A DNA stretch of 64,000 nt. Origin: Calothrix sp. CSU_2_0 (GTDB lineage: Bacteria > Cyanobacteriota > Cyanobacteriia > Cyanobacteriales > Nostocaceae). Positions within the stretch are counted from its first letter, which is position 1. Each line of letters starts with the position of its first letter. The stretch covers positions 1 to 64,000 of the forward strand of contig JAAUPE010000002.1 in the NCBI GenBank assembly GCA_012034595.1, in the 5' to 3' direction. Positions 48,675 through 59,617 of this stretch are shown in pieces. The notes under the pieces are model-generated. The model ran no database searches, had not been told where the DNA came from, and worked only from the letters and a program-made list of their open reading frames with translations. The position numbers and the translations under genes are program-made.

Positions 48675-49205
48675 ATGTCTATCATTTCCAGAAAAATTTG
48701 CTTAGTGGGTGATTTCGCGGTTGGGAAAACAAGCTTAATTCGTAGATTTGTCGAGCAGCAATTTAGTGATGAGTATTTATCGACTGTAGGAGTAAAAATG
48801 TCTCGAAAAACAGTTGAAGTTCCAATTGATGACTCACAGCAAACCCAAGAATTACTATTTGTAATTTGGGATATTGAGGGAAGTAATAAATTTAAATCAA
48901 TCGCTCCTACCTACTTTCAAGGAGCAAAAGGAGCAATCATTGTTGGAGATATTACCCAACCAGAAACCTTAGAAAATATTCCCGAACATATCCAAAGTTT
49001 TATCAGAGTTAATCCTAAAAGTAATATTGCGATCGCGCTGAATAAGTCTGATTTAATTGAAGCTGAATATTTAGATAATATCCTCCAGAATTATCAGCAA
49101 AAATTCGGCAATATTGATTATGTATTAGCTACATACTTAACCTCTGCAAAAACAGGTAATAATGTAGATGAGTTATTTAAAATTTTAGCAAAATCTTTAA
49201 TATGA
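48675..49205 (+). CDS. Small Ras/Rab-like GTPase
   Basis: The 176-residue G protein has P-loop GDFAVGKTS (12-20), switch-I Thr in YLSTVGVK, DxxG as WDIEG, NKSD as G4 and a SAKTG-type G5. The motifs resemble the eukaryotic-like Rab/Ras family found in filamentous bacteria. Prokaryotic members often pair with Roadblock proteins as in MglA/MglB. Its TGA overlaps the ATG of the kinase, so translation is coupled. Confidence 0.9.
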   Translation: MSIISRKICLVGDFAVGKTSLIRRFVEQQFSDEYLSTVGVKMSRKTVEVPIDDSQQTQELLFVIWDIEGSNKFKSIAPTYFQGAKGAIIVGDITQPETLENIPEHIQSFIRVNPKSNIAIALNKSDLIEAEYLDNILQNYQQKFGNIDYVLATYLTSAKTGNNVDELFKILAKSLI

Positions 49206-51585
49206 ATATATTAATTGAAAATCTAATTTCACTTAATTGTGTTGAAAACTTAATTATTGATGGTGAATTGACAATCTTAGAAGTATCTTCGGCAGTTGCT
49301 AATTTTGCTGATATTCCTGAGGAAGTTCAGCAAGGGAGAGATGTGAGAATATCTTTTCCTGAATTAGTTGGTACTGAAGATATAATCGAGGCAATTATTA
49401 AAGGTGAAGAACAAAATTTTCAAATACAAGGGGTTTCTCGTAGCAAGGATAAAAATTATCCCCTGTATATTGATATTTATGTAGTTAAAAATATAAAAAA
49501 TCACAATTCAACTAATGAATTAATTGTATTTATTCTCGATTCAACATCAAGAATGCTTTTAGAACAATCATTAATACAAAATATCAATGAAGCCAATCTC
49601 TTATTACGAAATCTAACGGCTTCTAAGCAATATATAGATACAATTATTACATCAATGCCTGATGCATTATTATTAACAACTTCATCAGGAAAGATAAAAA
49701 AAATAAACCCAGCAGCACAAGCTTTATTAGAGTATGACGAAGATGAGCTAATCGGTCAATCAATTGCAAATATAATTAAAGACTGGGTAGATAATAAGTT
49801 AGACAATCCTGATTCTCATCAAACAAAACCAGATATTAATCAGATAAATCAGCAAATAGAAACAGTTTGCCATACTAAAAATGGAAAAATCATTCTGTGG
49901 CAATCTCTTATTCAATTTTGCAGACTGAAGTTGGACATTTTCAAGGCTATGTTTATATTCTTCGGGATATCACAGAACGGAAACAAGCTGAACTTGCAAA
50001 ACAAGAATTTTTAGCGATGATTACCCATGAAGTTAGAACACCAATAACTTCAGTCAGTGGGATGGCTAGTTTATTACTAAATACTAAATTGAACCACGAA
50101 CAAAAAGAATTTGTCAAAACTATTTATACAAGTGGTGAATCACTACTAAAAATAATTAATGATTTTCTTGATTTTTCTAAAATAGAATCTGGCAAACTTG
50201 ACTTAGAAATAAAACCTTTTAATTTGCGTAGTTGTATACATGAAGTGCTATATTTACTCGCACCAAAAGCTAGGGAAAAAGGAATAAAATTACTATTTAT
50301 TGACACTCCAGAAATTCCAACTCAGATAGAAGGAGATATTACTCGATTACGACAAATTTTGATTAATTTACTGAATAATGCTATCAAATTTACGGATATA
50401 GGAAGTATTGAAATATCAGTAGCAACTTTACAAAAAAAGACTCAAAATTATAGTAATAGTTATGAATTAAAATTTGCAGTTAAAGATACAGGAATCGGTA
50501 TCAGCAAAGAAAACTTAGAACGTTTATTTAAAGCTTTTAGTCAAGTCAACTCTTCAATTACCCGTCAATATGGTGGTACAGGATTAGGTTTAGCCATTTG
50601 TAAAAAATTGGTTGAATTAATGGATGGAAAAATTTGGGTAGAAAGCGAGTTAGGTGTTGGCAGTACATTCTATTTTGCGATCGCAACTTCTACACCAGTG
50701 ATTCAAGAAATATCTGAAAATGTTGCTAGTGATGTTGAAATTGACGCAGAAATGGCGAAAAAACATCCTTTGAGAATACTTTTAGTTGAAGATAATGTAA
50801 TTAATCAAAGAATGATTCAGCTAATGTTACAACGCATGGGATATCAACCAAATGTAGCAAATAATGGCTTAGAGGCACTGGCAATACTCCATTCTCAAAC
50901 TTATGATGTTGTTTTAATGGATGTGCAAATGCCAGAAATGGATGGACTCACAGCTACACAGCGAATTTGTCAAGAATGGACAGCAGATATCCGTCCTTGG
51001 ATAGTTGCATTAACAGCAAGTGCAATGTGGGGAGAACGCGATCGCTGTTTAGCATCTGGGATGGATAACTATTTATCTAAACCAATTCGCATTAAAGAAT
51101 TGATGGAGGTACTAAAAAAGTGTCAACCATTAATTGTTAATGAAAACAACTTTAATCAAAATATCAAGGATAAGCAAATGAAAGAATTAGAAAATTTAGC
51201 AGCAATAGAGAGTCCAATTCATCCTGCTAGTTTATACGAAATTCTCCAAATGGCAAGTTTTAACCCATCTGTTGATGCTTTAGAATTTTTGTTTGAAACT
51301 ATTGATTATTATCTAGAAGAAACTCCTAGAGTTTTACAAGATATTCATACTTACATTAGCCAAAATAATGACCAAGCACTTCGTCGAGCAGCACATACAC
51401 TTGCTTCTACTAGTGCGACATTAGGAGCAGTGAATTTAGCAACATTTTGTACGGAATTAGAAGTCATGATTGTCAATGAAGAATTAGATAAATTTACAGA
51501 GCAAATTTCTAAAATTGAATCAGAATATCAACTCGTTCAAGTTGCTTTAGAAAACGAACGAAAAAATATGTTAGCAACATTCTAG
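49202..51585 (+). CDS. PAS-containing hybrid histidine kinase, apparent frameshift
   Basis: Two overlapping frames (49202-50014 and 49897-51585) read as one protein of about 794 residues. The order is an N-terminal region with one PAS domain (about 145-260), a HisKA with the phospho-His in [13 protein letters not shown], and an HATPase with [14 protein letters not shown] and [10 protein letters not shown] receiver domain ([11 protein letters not shown]) and an HPt domain ([15 protein letters not shown]) follow. At 49895 a C seems missing: adding it turns ILWQ into [11 protein letters not shown] and joins the frames. It senses an unknown signal, probably with the GTPase upstream. Confidence 0.85.
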
Positions 51586-51590
51586 AGCAA

Positions 51591-54356
51591 TTATTGGAAA
51601 GCTTGATTTATTCGCTGCATGAATGCTGAAATATTGCAGGGAAGATTGATATAATCAAAACACCCTAAACTCAGTGCTTGTTCTACTTCAATTGATTGAT
51701 AAGATGATTCATAAGATAACCATAAAATCTTTGAACGTCGATTAATTTTATCTTTTTTAAAATTGCTGAGTATTTCCAATCCACTGAGTTTAGATAAATT
51801 ATCTGCTAATAAAATTACTTTTCCATACAAACTAGGGCTATTTCCCCCTAAAATTGTGAATATATTATCAACATCTTGTAACCAGTGAGCATGATAACCC
51901 CGCATTGCTAAAGCCTGCATAATCGTCATTGCCAAAGGTGAATCTTGATGTAATAAAACCACGTCAAAAACGGGAATAGGTTGAGTTTTTAGGGGTTGCC
52001 AATTACTAGAAAAAACACGATTTCCACCATTCTGTTTAGCTTTTTCTAAAGCGATTCCCGCTACTTGATAAAGCGTTCTAATCTCGCTCCCATCATCTGG
52101 AAATTGAGTTACACCTGCACTGAATGTTGCGTGAATCTTTTCAGAATTAGCTATTGAAAACTCTATTAGCGTTATCAATTCTAAAATCTCAGCCAACCAT
52201 TCAACACCATCACTACGAGTAATCCCATACATCCCAACCACGAACTCCGCTCCATCCCAGCGAGCAATAATATCCTCATTACGAAGTTCTTGTTGTAAAG
52301 TATAAGCTAATTGACGTAATATTTGGTCACCAATTTGATGTCCATAATTGCGATTTATTTGAGCTAGATTATCTATACTCAATGTCACCAAACAAAAAGG
52401 TTGTTGATATTGTTTTGCTAAACGCAACAATCTTTCTAAATCAACAGTAGAACGATGACGATTAAATAGCCCAGTTAAGGTATCAATTTCTGCTTGTTCC
52501 CTCAACAAACGACTTCGTTCTAAGCGGTTTAAAACACGAGTAACTAACTCCGGAGCAATAACTGGTTTGCTGACAAAATCATCAGCTCCCGCAGCAAAAA
52601 CATTTTGAATTGTTTCAGAGCTTCTATCTCCAGTCAAAATCAAAATTGGTATCCATGCCCATTTTGACTCATTCCGTATCATTTGGCATAATTCAATCCC
52701 ATTAATATCTGGCATTTGGATATCGAGTATAAGCAAATCAGGTGTAATATTTTCGATTTCCTGCCAGAATTGTAAGGGTTTATTTAAAGTATTTACTTGT
52801 AAACCCCAAGGTTCTAGTAATACTTTCACAAAGCGTAAAACTAGATTATCATCATCTAATATCATTATTTTCGCTTCTGTTTTTTTTGTCGGTTTTAAGA
52901 CTTGATTGACTGTTTCTAATATACTTTGAGGAGTTATCGGTTTTCGTAAAAAGCCTCTAACTTGACGACGAGCTAATGTCAATCTGTCAACAAAATTATC
53001 ATGACTAATTAATACTAGTATTGGTATTGGAGGAGAATATATGGATAATCGCTCCAGGAAAAATAGTACTTTATCGATTATATTAGCAGTTGAAATATCC
53101 AATACTATAATATCTGGACAAATACGCTCAACTGCTTCCAAAGCTAATTGAGTATCAATAGCTATAACTGTAATAATATCCTGTGCTGCTGCCTCTACAA
53201 TGATGCGATCGCATAGTTCTTTATCATCTCCAACTATCAGCAATCTAACTTTCCCCTCTTTGAGTAGATTGTTATTTTCAGTAACAGGATGAATATCTAA
53301 AGTATTTTTGGGAAAGTTTATTTTTGAAGCATCAGTATGCAATACAAGCAAATGTAATTCTTGAATCAATTTGCGTAATAATTGATAATTCTCCTCTGCT
53401 ACAAGCATCTCTATTCTTGCAGCTATTTCCGAAGCTTGAGGTAAAGCTAATATACCCAAAGAACCAATTAACTTATGTGCCCGATTTCTCACTTTTTGTC
53501 GCTTACCATCTGAAAATATGTCTTTTAAAAAGATTTCTGTATCTTCTTCTAAAATTACAATTTGTTCAATTAACCTAGATTTAGCTTCGGCAATTTTAAC
53601 TTCCAAATCTAACTGTTTTTTTGAATTAGTCAAAACTTGTTCAGACGCACTATAATCATCCCGGTTGGAAACTATTTTCTGCAACGCTGGATTGAGACGA
53701 TAACCCAAACTATAAACAGTTTCAATTAAATCTATAGCTCCAACAACTTTAAGCTTTTGCCGCAATCTTTTAATTAAAGTTCTTAGGGTATCTCCGCTCG
53801 GAACCTCATCTTCTAACGACCAAATCTGATTAATAATGCTACTTTGACTATGAATTTTGTCATTATTACGCATTAATAACTCAAGCAAAGAATATTCTTT
53901 TACAGTCAAATTCAGCTTAATATCACTGTAACAAACTTCATTCTTTACCGGGTCAAGCTTCAAACTTCCCCACTCCAATAAAACAGACAAACTGGTAGAT
54001 TTTCGGCGTAACAAAGCGCGAATTCTAGCCTCTAATTCTGGTAGCGGGATTGACTTAACAACATAATCATCTGCCCCCGCATCAAGACCCATAATCTTAT
54101 CATTAGTAGTGTCCCTCGCTGTTAAAAGTAGTATTAAAGCCTGAACACCTTTTGCACGTAACTGACGGCAAAAACTAATCCCGTCTAACTTCGGCAACAT
54201 CACATCCAAAACAATCAAATCGTAATTATACGTTTCGACAAACTCCCAACCTTCCTGCCCATCCCTAGCACTATCTACTATATAGTGCCGATCGCTAAAA
54301 CTAGATTTGAGCAAACCAGAAAATATTTCATCATCATCTACAAACAAAATTCTCAT
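51591..54356 (-). CDS. Multi-receiver response regulator with winged helix, HPt and degenerate GGDEF
   Basis: The 921-residue protein has in order a REC domain (1-120, VLDVMLPKLDG), an OmpR-type winged helix (130-225) and an HPt with His in RAHKLIGSLG (about 295). A degenerate second REC (about 375-490), a third REC (about 495-610, LLDIQMPDINGI-like), a GGDEF domain (about 620-780) and a C-terminal REC-like part follow. The GGDEF box reads RWDGAEF, so the second Gly and catalytic Asp are changed and cyclase activity is doubtful. It converges on the hybrid kinase with a 5-base gap and is likely its partner. Confidence 0.87.
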   Translation of the reverse strand: MRILFVDDDEIFSGLLKSSFSDRHYIVDSARDGQEGWEFVETYNYDLIVLDVMLPKLDGISFCRQLRAKGVQALILLLTARDTTNDKIMGLDAGADDYVVKSIPLPELEARIRALLRRKSTSLSVLLEWGSLKLDPVKNEVCYSDIKLNLTVKEYSLLELLMRNNDKIHSQSSIINQIWSLEDEVPSGDTLRTLIKRLRQKLKVVGAIDLIETVYSLGYRLNPALQKIVSNRDDYSASEQVLTNSKKQLDLEVKIAEAKSRLIEQIVILEEDTEIFLKDIFSDGKRQKVRNRAHKLIGSLGILALPQASEIAARIEMLVAEENYQLLRKLIQELHLLVLHTDASKINFPKNTLDIHPVTENNNLLKEGKVRLLIVGDDKELCDRIIVEAAAQDIITVIAIDTQLALEAVERICPDIIVLDISTANIIDKVLFFLERLSIYSPPIPILVLISHDNFVDRLTLARRQVRGFLRKPITPQSILETVNQVLKPTKKTEAKIMILDDDNLVLRFVKVLLEPWGLQVNTLNKPLQFWQEIENITPDLLILDIQMPDINGIELCQMIRNESKWAWIPILILTGDRSSETIQNVFAAGADDFVSKPVIAPELVTRVLNRLERSRLLREQAEIDTLTGLFNRHRSTVDLERLLRLAKQYQQPFCLVTLSIDNLAQINRNYGHQIGDQILRQLAYTLQQELRNEDIIARWDGAEFVVGMYGITRSDGVEWLAEILELITLIEFSIANSEKIHATFSAGVTQFPDDGSEIRTLYQVAGIALEKAKQNGGNRVFSSNWQPLKTQPIPVFDVVLLHQDSPLAMTIMQALAMRGYHAHWLQDVDNIFTILGGNSPSLYGKVILLADNLSKLSGLEILSNFKKDKINRRSKILWLSYESSYQSIEVEQALSLGCFDYINLPCNISAFMQRINQAFQ

Positions 54357-54449
54357 TACTGCTCTGGGACTGTGACATGTCTAGTTTTTACCTTAAAATA
54401 TTGTAAAGTCAAGAGAAGTCCTCAGTAATAGCCCTACACAAATCACCCT

Positions 54450-55652
54450 ATGACTACCGCATCCCTAAGCTGGCAAGAACTAGAAAACCTCACGGATTAT
54501 CAAATTGATACCGTTAATGGTCTTACCAACGCTAGAGCCAAGTTGCGCTTGTTTGGGCAGCCCGAATCGAATGTGCGGGTAACATTGTATCGCGATCGCC
54601 ATGCTTGGTGTCCTTACTGTCAAAAAGTTTGGTTATGGCTAGAGGAAAAACAGATACCTTACCGCATCGAAAAAGTGACAATGTTCTGCTATGGGGAGAA
54701 AGAAAATTGGTACAAACGTAAAGTACCATCAGGAATGCTCCCTGCGATCGAGCTAGATGGAAGAATCATTAAGGAAAGTGATGACATTTTGCTCGCTTTA
54801 GAAAAGGTTTTTGGTGCATTGAACCAAGGGATGGAAGACCGTATAGTGCTGCCTCTACGGCAATTAGAACGACTTTTATTTAGAGCCTGGTGTACTTGGC
54901 TGTGCTACCCAGCAGGTTCTCCCCAACAAGAACAACGCAACCGAGAACAATTTATCGGAGTGGTGGCTAAAGTTGAGGAAGCTTTGGGTAGCACCCCAGG
55001 AGCTTACTTTTTGGATAGCTTCGGTATCGTCGATGTCATCTTTACCCCCTATGTCGAACGGATGAATGCCAGCCTTTACTACTACAAAGGTTATTCCCTG
55101 CGGGAAGAAAACCCTTATTTGAAGGCATGGTTTGCGGCAATGGAAAGCCGACCAACCTACTGCGGAACCCAGAGCGATTTTCATACCCACGTACACGATT
55201 TGCCGCCACAGATGGGGGGTTGTTGGGAAAATGGCGAAACCCAAATGCTGATTAATAAAGCGCGTGTGGATAATGGTCCCTGGTTTGGACTACCAGATGT
55301 TACTTATCCCGAGCCCGAAAATTCTCGCGTCGAAGCTCTGCAACGAGTTATTAAACACCGTATCAATATTATCCGAGTCAACCCCGCCGATGATAAGTTG
55401 TTTGATGAAGCCCTGCGTTGTGCTTTAACACAGATGATGACTGGTGAAGACTGTGTACCTCCATCGGGTTCTGATGTAGCTCTGCGATATTTGCGTGATC
55501 GCATTAGTGTACCCCGCGATATGTCCATCTATGCAGCCAAGCGATTGCGAGAATCCCTGGAGAAACTGCCTCTCTTGCGGGCGATCGGCAGCCAGAACCC
55601 ATCCCCACCAAGCATCGACGCGACCAAGAACCGTCTAATTTTGTCGGTCTAA
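54450..55652 (+). CDS. Glutathione S-transferase family protein
   Basis: The 400-residue protein has a thioredoxin-like N-terminal domain (about 40-125) with a redox-active CPYC, a cis-Pro region [10 protein letters not shown] and [15 protein letters not shown] all-helical C-terminal domain follows, plus an extra 150-residue tail. Similar long GST-like proteins are common in cyanobacteria and may act as reductases. It has no signal peptide. Monocistronic. Confidence 0.85.
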   Translation: MTTASLSWQELENLTDYQIDTVNGLTNARAKLRLFGQPESNVRVTLYRDRHAWCPYCQKVWLWLEEKQIPYRIEKVTMFCYGEKENWYKRKVPSGMLPAIELDGRIIKESDDILLALEKVFGALNQGMEDRIVLPLRQLERLLFRAWCTWLCYPAGSPQQEQRNREQFIGVVAKVEEALGSTPGAYFLDSFGIVDVIFTPYVERMNASLYYYKGYSLREENPYLKAWFAAMESRPTYCGTQSDFHTHVHDLPPQMGGCWENGETQMLINKARVDNGPWFGLPDVTYPEPENSRVEALQRVIKHRINIIRVNPADDKLFDEALRCALTQMMTGEDCVPPSGSDVALRYLRDRISVPRDMSIYAAKRLRESLEKLPLLRAIGSQNPSPPSIDATKNRLILSV

Positions 55653-56086
55653 GTTTATAGATTAAACTGGCTACGGTGTACAAAAAGAAGCCCACTTCTA
55701 CCCCCTCCTGGTACTCGCTCCGCGAGTAGACGCGCAAGCGGCTTCTCTTTGAGTAGCAAGCTACGTTCGACGGGACGGAAACTGACACCGTAGAGTGGAC
55801 TCACCGCTAGCGGCTACGGTGTACACACAAGTCCTATTTACAGATTTTCATCATTTGTCAGAATTGCGATCGCTCCACAAATTCTAACGGTGTCGATAAT
55901 ATTTGCCCTATCTTTTAAAAATCAATGTTCAGCACATATCAAGTAAACTACGTCGGATTCATGATGTTTTGTGGAGTGTTTGCGGAAACAACTAGGGTTA
56001 ATAAGTATTCATGTATAGAAGTTCTAGATGAATATTCCTCAATTTTCGGGGATATATAACTAAAAATCCGATGATACCGAAAAATT
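55653..56086. other. Intergenic region rich in palindromic repeats
   Basis: CTACGGTGTACA occurs at 55668-55680 and 55814-55826, with inverted ACACCGTAG at 55786-55794. Between them lie palindromes such as CTCGCTCCGCGAG (55713-55726) and GCGCAAGCGGC. No gene is supported: the reading frame at 55504-55788 on the minus strand is a repeat artefact. Confidence 0.6.
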
Positions 56087-57367
56087 ATGAAACTTAAAAG
56101 AATCGCTCCAATTGTTCAAAGTACTATAATGTTGACCTTAATCGGTTTTGGATTTTCACCAACAGCTTATACAAAAAATTCAAAAGTCGAAAATTCAGTT
56201 GCAAATTCCCAATTAATGCAAGAAGTTGTAACACTTCGTAAACAAGGTGCAAGTGGTTTAGATAAGTTTCTGAAAACCCATGCAAAAGAACTACAAAATC
56301 CTTCACCGCAAATACGAGAAGCACTAGATAAGCTTTGCCAGCAACGGGATTGTTATGCTTCTAAACTTTATTGGTATACCGATTTAGAACAAGCCAAAGC
56401 TGCTGCTAAAACAAGTGGTAAACCGATTTTGTCATTGCGGTTACTTGGTAGACTCGACCAAGATTTAAGTTGTGCCAATAGTCGTTTCTTTCGAGTTGCA
56501 TTATATCCGAATGCTGCGGTTTCCCAAGAATTGCGCGATCGCTTTATTTTGCATTGGCAGTCTGTCCGTCCCGCACCAAAAATTACCATAGATTACGGAG
56601 ATGGTCGCAAGCTGGAACGGACAATTACAGGTAACAGTATTCATTACATACTAGATGCTTCCGGTCGTCCTGTTGATGCTATCCCCGGACTTTATGGACC
56701 TCAAGCCTTTTTAGATAAGTTACAAGCATCACAAAAATTTCTCAGTAAATATAATCAAGTCGCTAGTAGCGCTCGCAATTCATATTTGCAAAACTATCAC
56801 CAAGCTAGCATTAAAAGCAATGAAGCTCGATTGGAGATGGATTTAAAGAAATTAGGAATTGCAAATCCTCCTCAGTTAATCGAATCGATCCGTAAGAGCA
56901 ATGAAACACCAAATGCTGCGATCGCGGGTAATATTGCAATTACAAAAAGTCGGGTAGAAATGCCAGTAATATCTCGGATGGAGCGCAGTACACCCCCCGA
57001 AATTATCGAGCAAGCGACTTGGAATCGAATTGCTCAACTTTATAGAAATGATGTCAAACTTGACAAAAATAGTCTAGCTCTGATTCAATCCAAAAAGTTT
57101 TATTCAAATGATAAATCACCAAATTCATTACAACGAGTAGTGAATAATTTTGAAACAGCAATGGCTTTAGATACAGTTCGTAACGAATATCTGCTGCGTA
57201 CACAAATAAATCGGTGGTTTATCGAAGGAAAAGATACAAATCAAGTTGAACGACTTAATGAAAAGGTCTATTCGCAGTTGTTTTTAACTCCAAGTTCTGA
57301 CCCTTGGTTGGGACTTTTACCAAGTGATACTTATAGCGCAATTGATAATGATGGAGTTAGTAAATAA
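56087..57367 (+). CDS. Secreted thioredoxin-fold-like hypothetical protein
   Basis: The 426-residue protein has an N-terminal signal peptide (about 1-29). A segment at about 95-220 (LEQAKAAAKTSGKPILSLRL, HYILDASGRPVDAIPGLYGP) resembles thioredoxin-like DUF255/thiol proteins but lacks a CxxC. The C-terminal half is helical. It may be exported and structural. Function unknown. Confidence 0.7.
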   Translation: MKLKRIAPIVQSTIMLTLIGFGFSPTAYTKNSKVENSVANSQLMQEVVTLRKQGASGLDKFLKTHAKELQNPSPQIREALDKLCQQRDCYASKLYWYTDLEQAKAAAKTSGKPILSLRLLGRLDQDLSCANSRFFRVALYPNAAVSQELRDRFILHWQSVRPAPKITIDYGDGRKLERTITGNSIHYILDASGRPVDAIPGLYGPQAFLDKLQASQKFLSKYNQVASSARNSYLQNYHQASIKSNEARLEMDLKKLGIANPPQLIESIRKSNETPNAAIAGNIAITKSRVEMPVISRMERSTPPEIIEQATWNRIAQLYRNDVKLDKNSLALIQSKKFYSNDKSPNSLQRVVNNFETAMALDTVRNEYLLRTQINRWFIEGKDTNQVERLNEKVYSQLFLTPSSDPWLGLLPSDTYSAIDNDGVSK

Positions 57368-57445
57368 GTCCAAATATTTAAAATATCGCGATTTTGATAA
57401 ATCAAATATAGCGCTTATCCTTTATAGCAAAAACGCTTTTTAAGT

Positions 57446-57470
57446 CTCTCCCCTTAATCAGGAGAGGGGT
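57446..57470 (+). terminator. Terminator-like hairpin after the 426-aa gene
   Basis: CTCTCCCCT and AGGAGAGGGG pair with a short loop, followed by TTATATATT. It lies about 80 bases past the stop. Confidence 0.55.
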
Positions 57471-57636
57471 TATATATTAGTCAAGTTTAAAATCATTTAC
57501 AGTGTAGATGAAATATAAATTATAAATCAGGGGAAACAACCGTTTACCCCTACAATATTCTCGATTGCAAACGTATTTAACTCAAGTAAGAATTGCTATG
57601 GTTTCCTTTTAAAATCATGAAAAGAAAACAAACGGA

Positions 57637-57662
57637 AAAGGGTGGAATATTATCCACCCTTT
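57637..57662 (-). terminator. Terminator of the PEP-CTERM-like gene
   Basis: AAAGGGTGGA and TCCACCCTTT form a perfect 10-bp stem around ATATTA. It lies about 50 bases beyond the stop of the minus-strand gene. A TTTT on the minus strand follows. Confidence 0.7.
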
Positions 57663-57710
57663 GAAAAAACACGCAGAAAAGCTATTAAATCCAACCTGTA
57701 ATTTTAGACT

Positions 57711-58427
57711 TTAGACCAAACGAGAATATTTAGTTTTTAGTAAACTACAAACCCCGACTGCTGCTAACGCACCTAAAGGAATTTGTGATTCTGGAACCCT
57801 TCTTTTCGGTACTTCTTTGGGAATTCTGACAACATAATCGTAGACTATTTCAACCTTTGCACCAGCAAAAGTATTAAACTCTTGTGATAAGTTTCCCGCA
57901 CCAGTACCTCTGGATTTCGCTTCTGCTGTGACGGGTAAAAGTAACTCTCCCAATCCTTTAAATAAATCAAATCCGCTAGTCAACTCGGTAGAATCTGTTT
58001 TTGTACTGGATAAATTATTTAAAGTCGCTCCAGAGGTTCCGTCAAAATCCACATTGTCATCAAAAGTTGTAAATTGCTTAGAAACTGATGCTGTTGGTAA
58101 AGTTGCGAGTAAAAGGCTTTTATCTGGTTTGAGGAGCTTAACTTCTGCGGCTAAATCTGCTGTGACATTAGCAGCAGATGCATCAGTACTCTCTAATCTA
58201 ATTGAACCTTGAACTTCTCCATTTAATGTTAGTTTGACGCTTGTTAAATCTCCCAATTCTGGATTAAATTTTGGCAAAGTGACAAATTTATCAAAATAGT
58301 TTGTTTTCTGTACAGTCACAGAACTTTCATATTTTAAAGATGCAGCTTCTGCCGAAGCTATTGGTGCAATATATGTTGCGATCGCAACGCATATTACGAT
58401 TGGCATTTTTGATAGATAGTGATGCAT
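57711..58427 (-). CDS. Secreted PEP-CTERM-like protein (choice-of-anchor type)
   Basis: The 238-residue protein has a signal peptide (about 1-28, ending AEA), a beta-rich domain with LTSVKLTLNGEVQGSIRLES and a C-terminal sorting-like tail VPESQIPLGALAAVGVCSLLKTKYSRL. The VPE-hydrophobic-basic tail is of the PEP-CTERM class, processed by exosortase for surface display. The central domain is like choice-of-anchor domains. No exosortase is nearby. Confidence 0.75.
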   Translation of the reverse strand: MHHYLSKMPIVICVAIATYIAPIASAEAASLKYESSVTVQKTNYFDKFVTLPKFNPELGDLTSVKLTLNGEVQGSIRLESTDASAANVTADLAAEVKLLKPDKSLLLATLPTASVSKQFTTFDDNVDFDGTSGATLNNLSSTKTDSTELTSGFDLFKGLGELLLPVTAEAKSRGTGAGNLSQEFNTFAGAKVEIVYDYVVRIPKEVPKRRVPESQIPLGALAAVGVCSLLKTKYSRLV

Positions 58428-58792
58428 TCTAATCTCTTCTAATTGATTTATTTTGTTTTTTATTTCAACACACCCTTTGCTAAGAGATTAGGTTAATCGA
58501 GCTACTTAAGCAATATCACTTACAGTATCTTGATTAAATCTTTAATAATTGGATTTTGTCTGTAGAAGAAAAGAAATATTAAAAGGGTAAAGTCAAGTTT
58601 TTAAATATTTTTTGTATTCTTTTCATGAAAAATATATAAAAAGAGAATTAGATAATATAAATTAATTGATATTATTAGTCAATTTCTCAATAATTTAAAT
58701 TCTTTACATTAAGTAAATAAATTATTTACGTTGACAAATACAGCAGTCCTAAATTATCTGTAAAATTCGAGCGAGTCTTAATATCACTGTCT
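58428..58792. other. AT-rich intergenic region
   Basis: Very AT-rich spacer between two minus-strand genes. I see no gene and no clear hairpin. Confidence 0.5.
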
Positions 58793-59617
58793 TTAAACTA
58801 TATCTACCGGGTAGTTTGTGATAATTAATTCCTGACCTTTTGCAGCTTTATCTTGTTTATAATTATTCATGCCATATTGAACTTCCCAGTTATATATGTA
58901 TGCAAAATCTCGAAAATTATTAATAATTTGCTCTGAATTGTCGTAAGTCACCATCCACTTATGGGGACATATTTTTAACATTTGACAAAAGCGATCGTGT
59001 TCAAAATAAGTATGTAGCTCTCCGCTTTTGCCGTATAAACGAGATTGGGTAGCAGATAAGTAAGGAGGATCTAAATAAATAAAAACATCTTTGCCAGGTG
59101 TTTCTAGAAGTTCTGCATAATCTAAATTTGTTATGCGAACATCTTTGATAACTTCTTCTAACTTTGCCAATCTTTCTATAGAAGAATATGTGAATCTTTT
59201 ATGAAAAGCTTCCTGCGAAAAACCACCTGCTTCTACAGTACCCGAAAACGTAATTCTATTTAAGACAAAGAACCTAACTGCACGTTCGTCAAAAGTACAG
59301 TTTTCAAAATTTATATTTTTATCTGTCAGTTCTTCAAAAAGTAATTTACCAACGACAGTAACATCCCGTATATATTCAAGTTCTTCTACTAGTTGGGGTA
59401 AATTATATTGTACTAGTTTCCAAAAGCTATACACATCTTGATTTAAATCGTTAATCCAGAAGCTCGCATTAGAAAATGTTTGCTTAACATATAAAAATAC
59501 AGAACCACCTCCAACCATAGGTTCCCTGTATTCGGAAAAGTTCTGAGGTAAAAATTTTGCTAGATGTTTAACAACTTTAGATTTACCTCCAGGATATCGC
59601 AAAGGACTTTTTATCAT
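58793..59617 (-). CDS. DNA adenine methylase (D12 class)
   Basis: The 274-residue methylase transfers methyl from SAM to adenine N6. It has the SAM motif RYPGGKSKVVKHL (7-19), EPMVGGGSVFL and the catalytic DPPY (183-186). D12 enzymes often recognise GATC or related sites. The start ATG overlaps the TGA of the upstream restriction enzyme frame (59614-59617). It is the methylase of a probable restriction-modification pair. Confidence 0.93.
   Translation of the reverse strand: MIKSPLRYPGGKSKVVKHLAKFLPQNFSEYREPMVGGGSVFLYVKQTFSNASFWINDLNQDVYSFWKLVQYNLPQLVEELEYIRDVTVVGKLLFEELTDKNINFENCTFDERAVRFFVLNRITFSGTVEAGGFSQEAFHKRFTYSSIERLAKLEEVIKDVRITNLDYAELLETPGKDVFIYLDPPYLSATQSRLYGKSGELHTYFEHDRFCQMLKICPHKWMVTYDNSEQIINNFRDFAYIYNWEVQYGMNNYKQDKAAKGQELIITNYPVDIV

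Noticed and set aside
55504-55788. Minus-strand frame overlapping the GST gene end and repeats
   Set aside because: It is a shadow of the GST gene extended by palindromic repeats.
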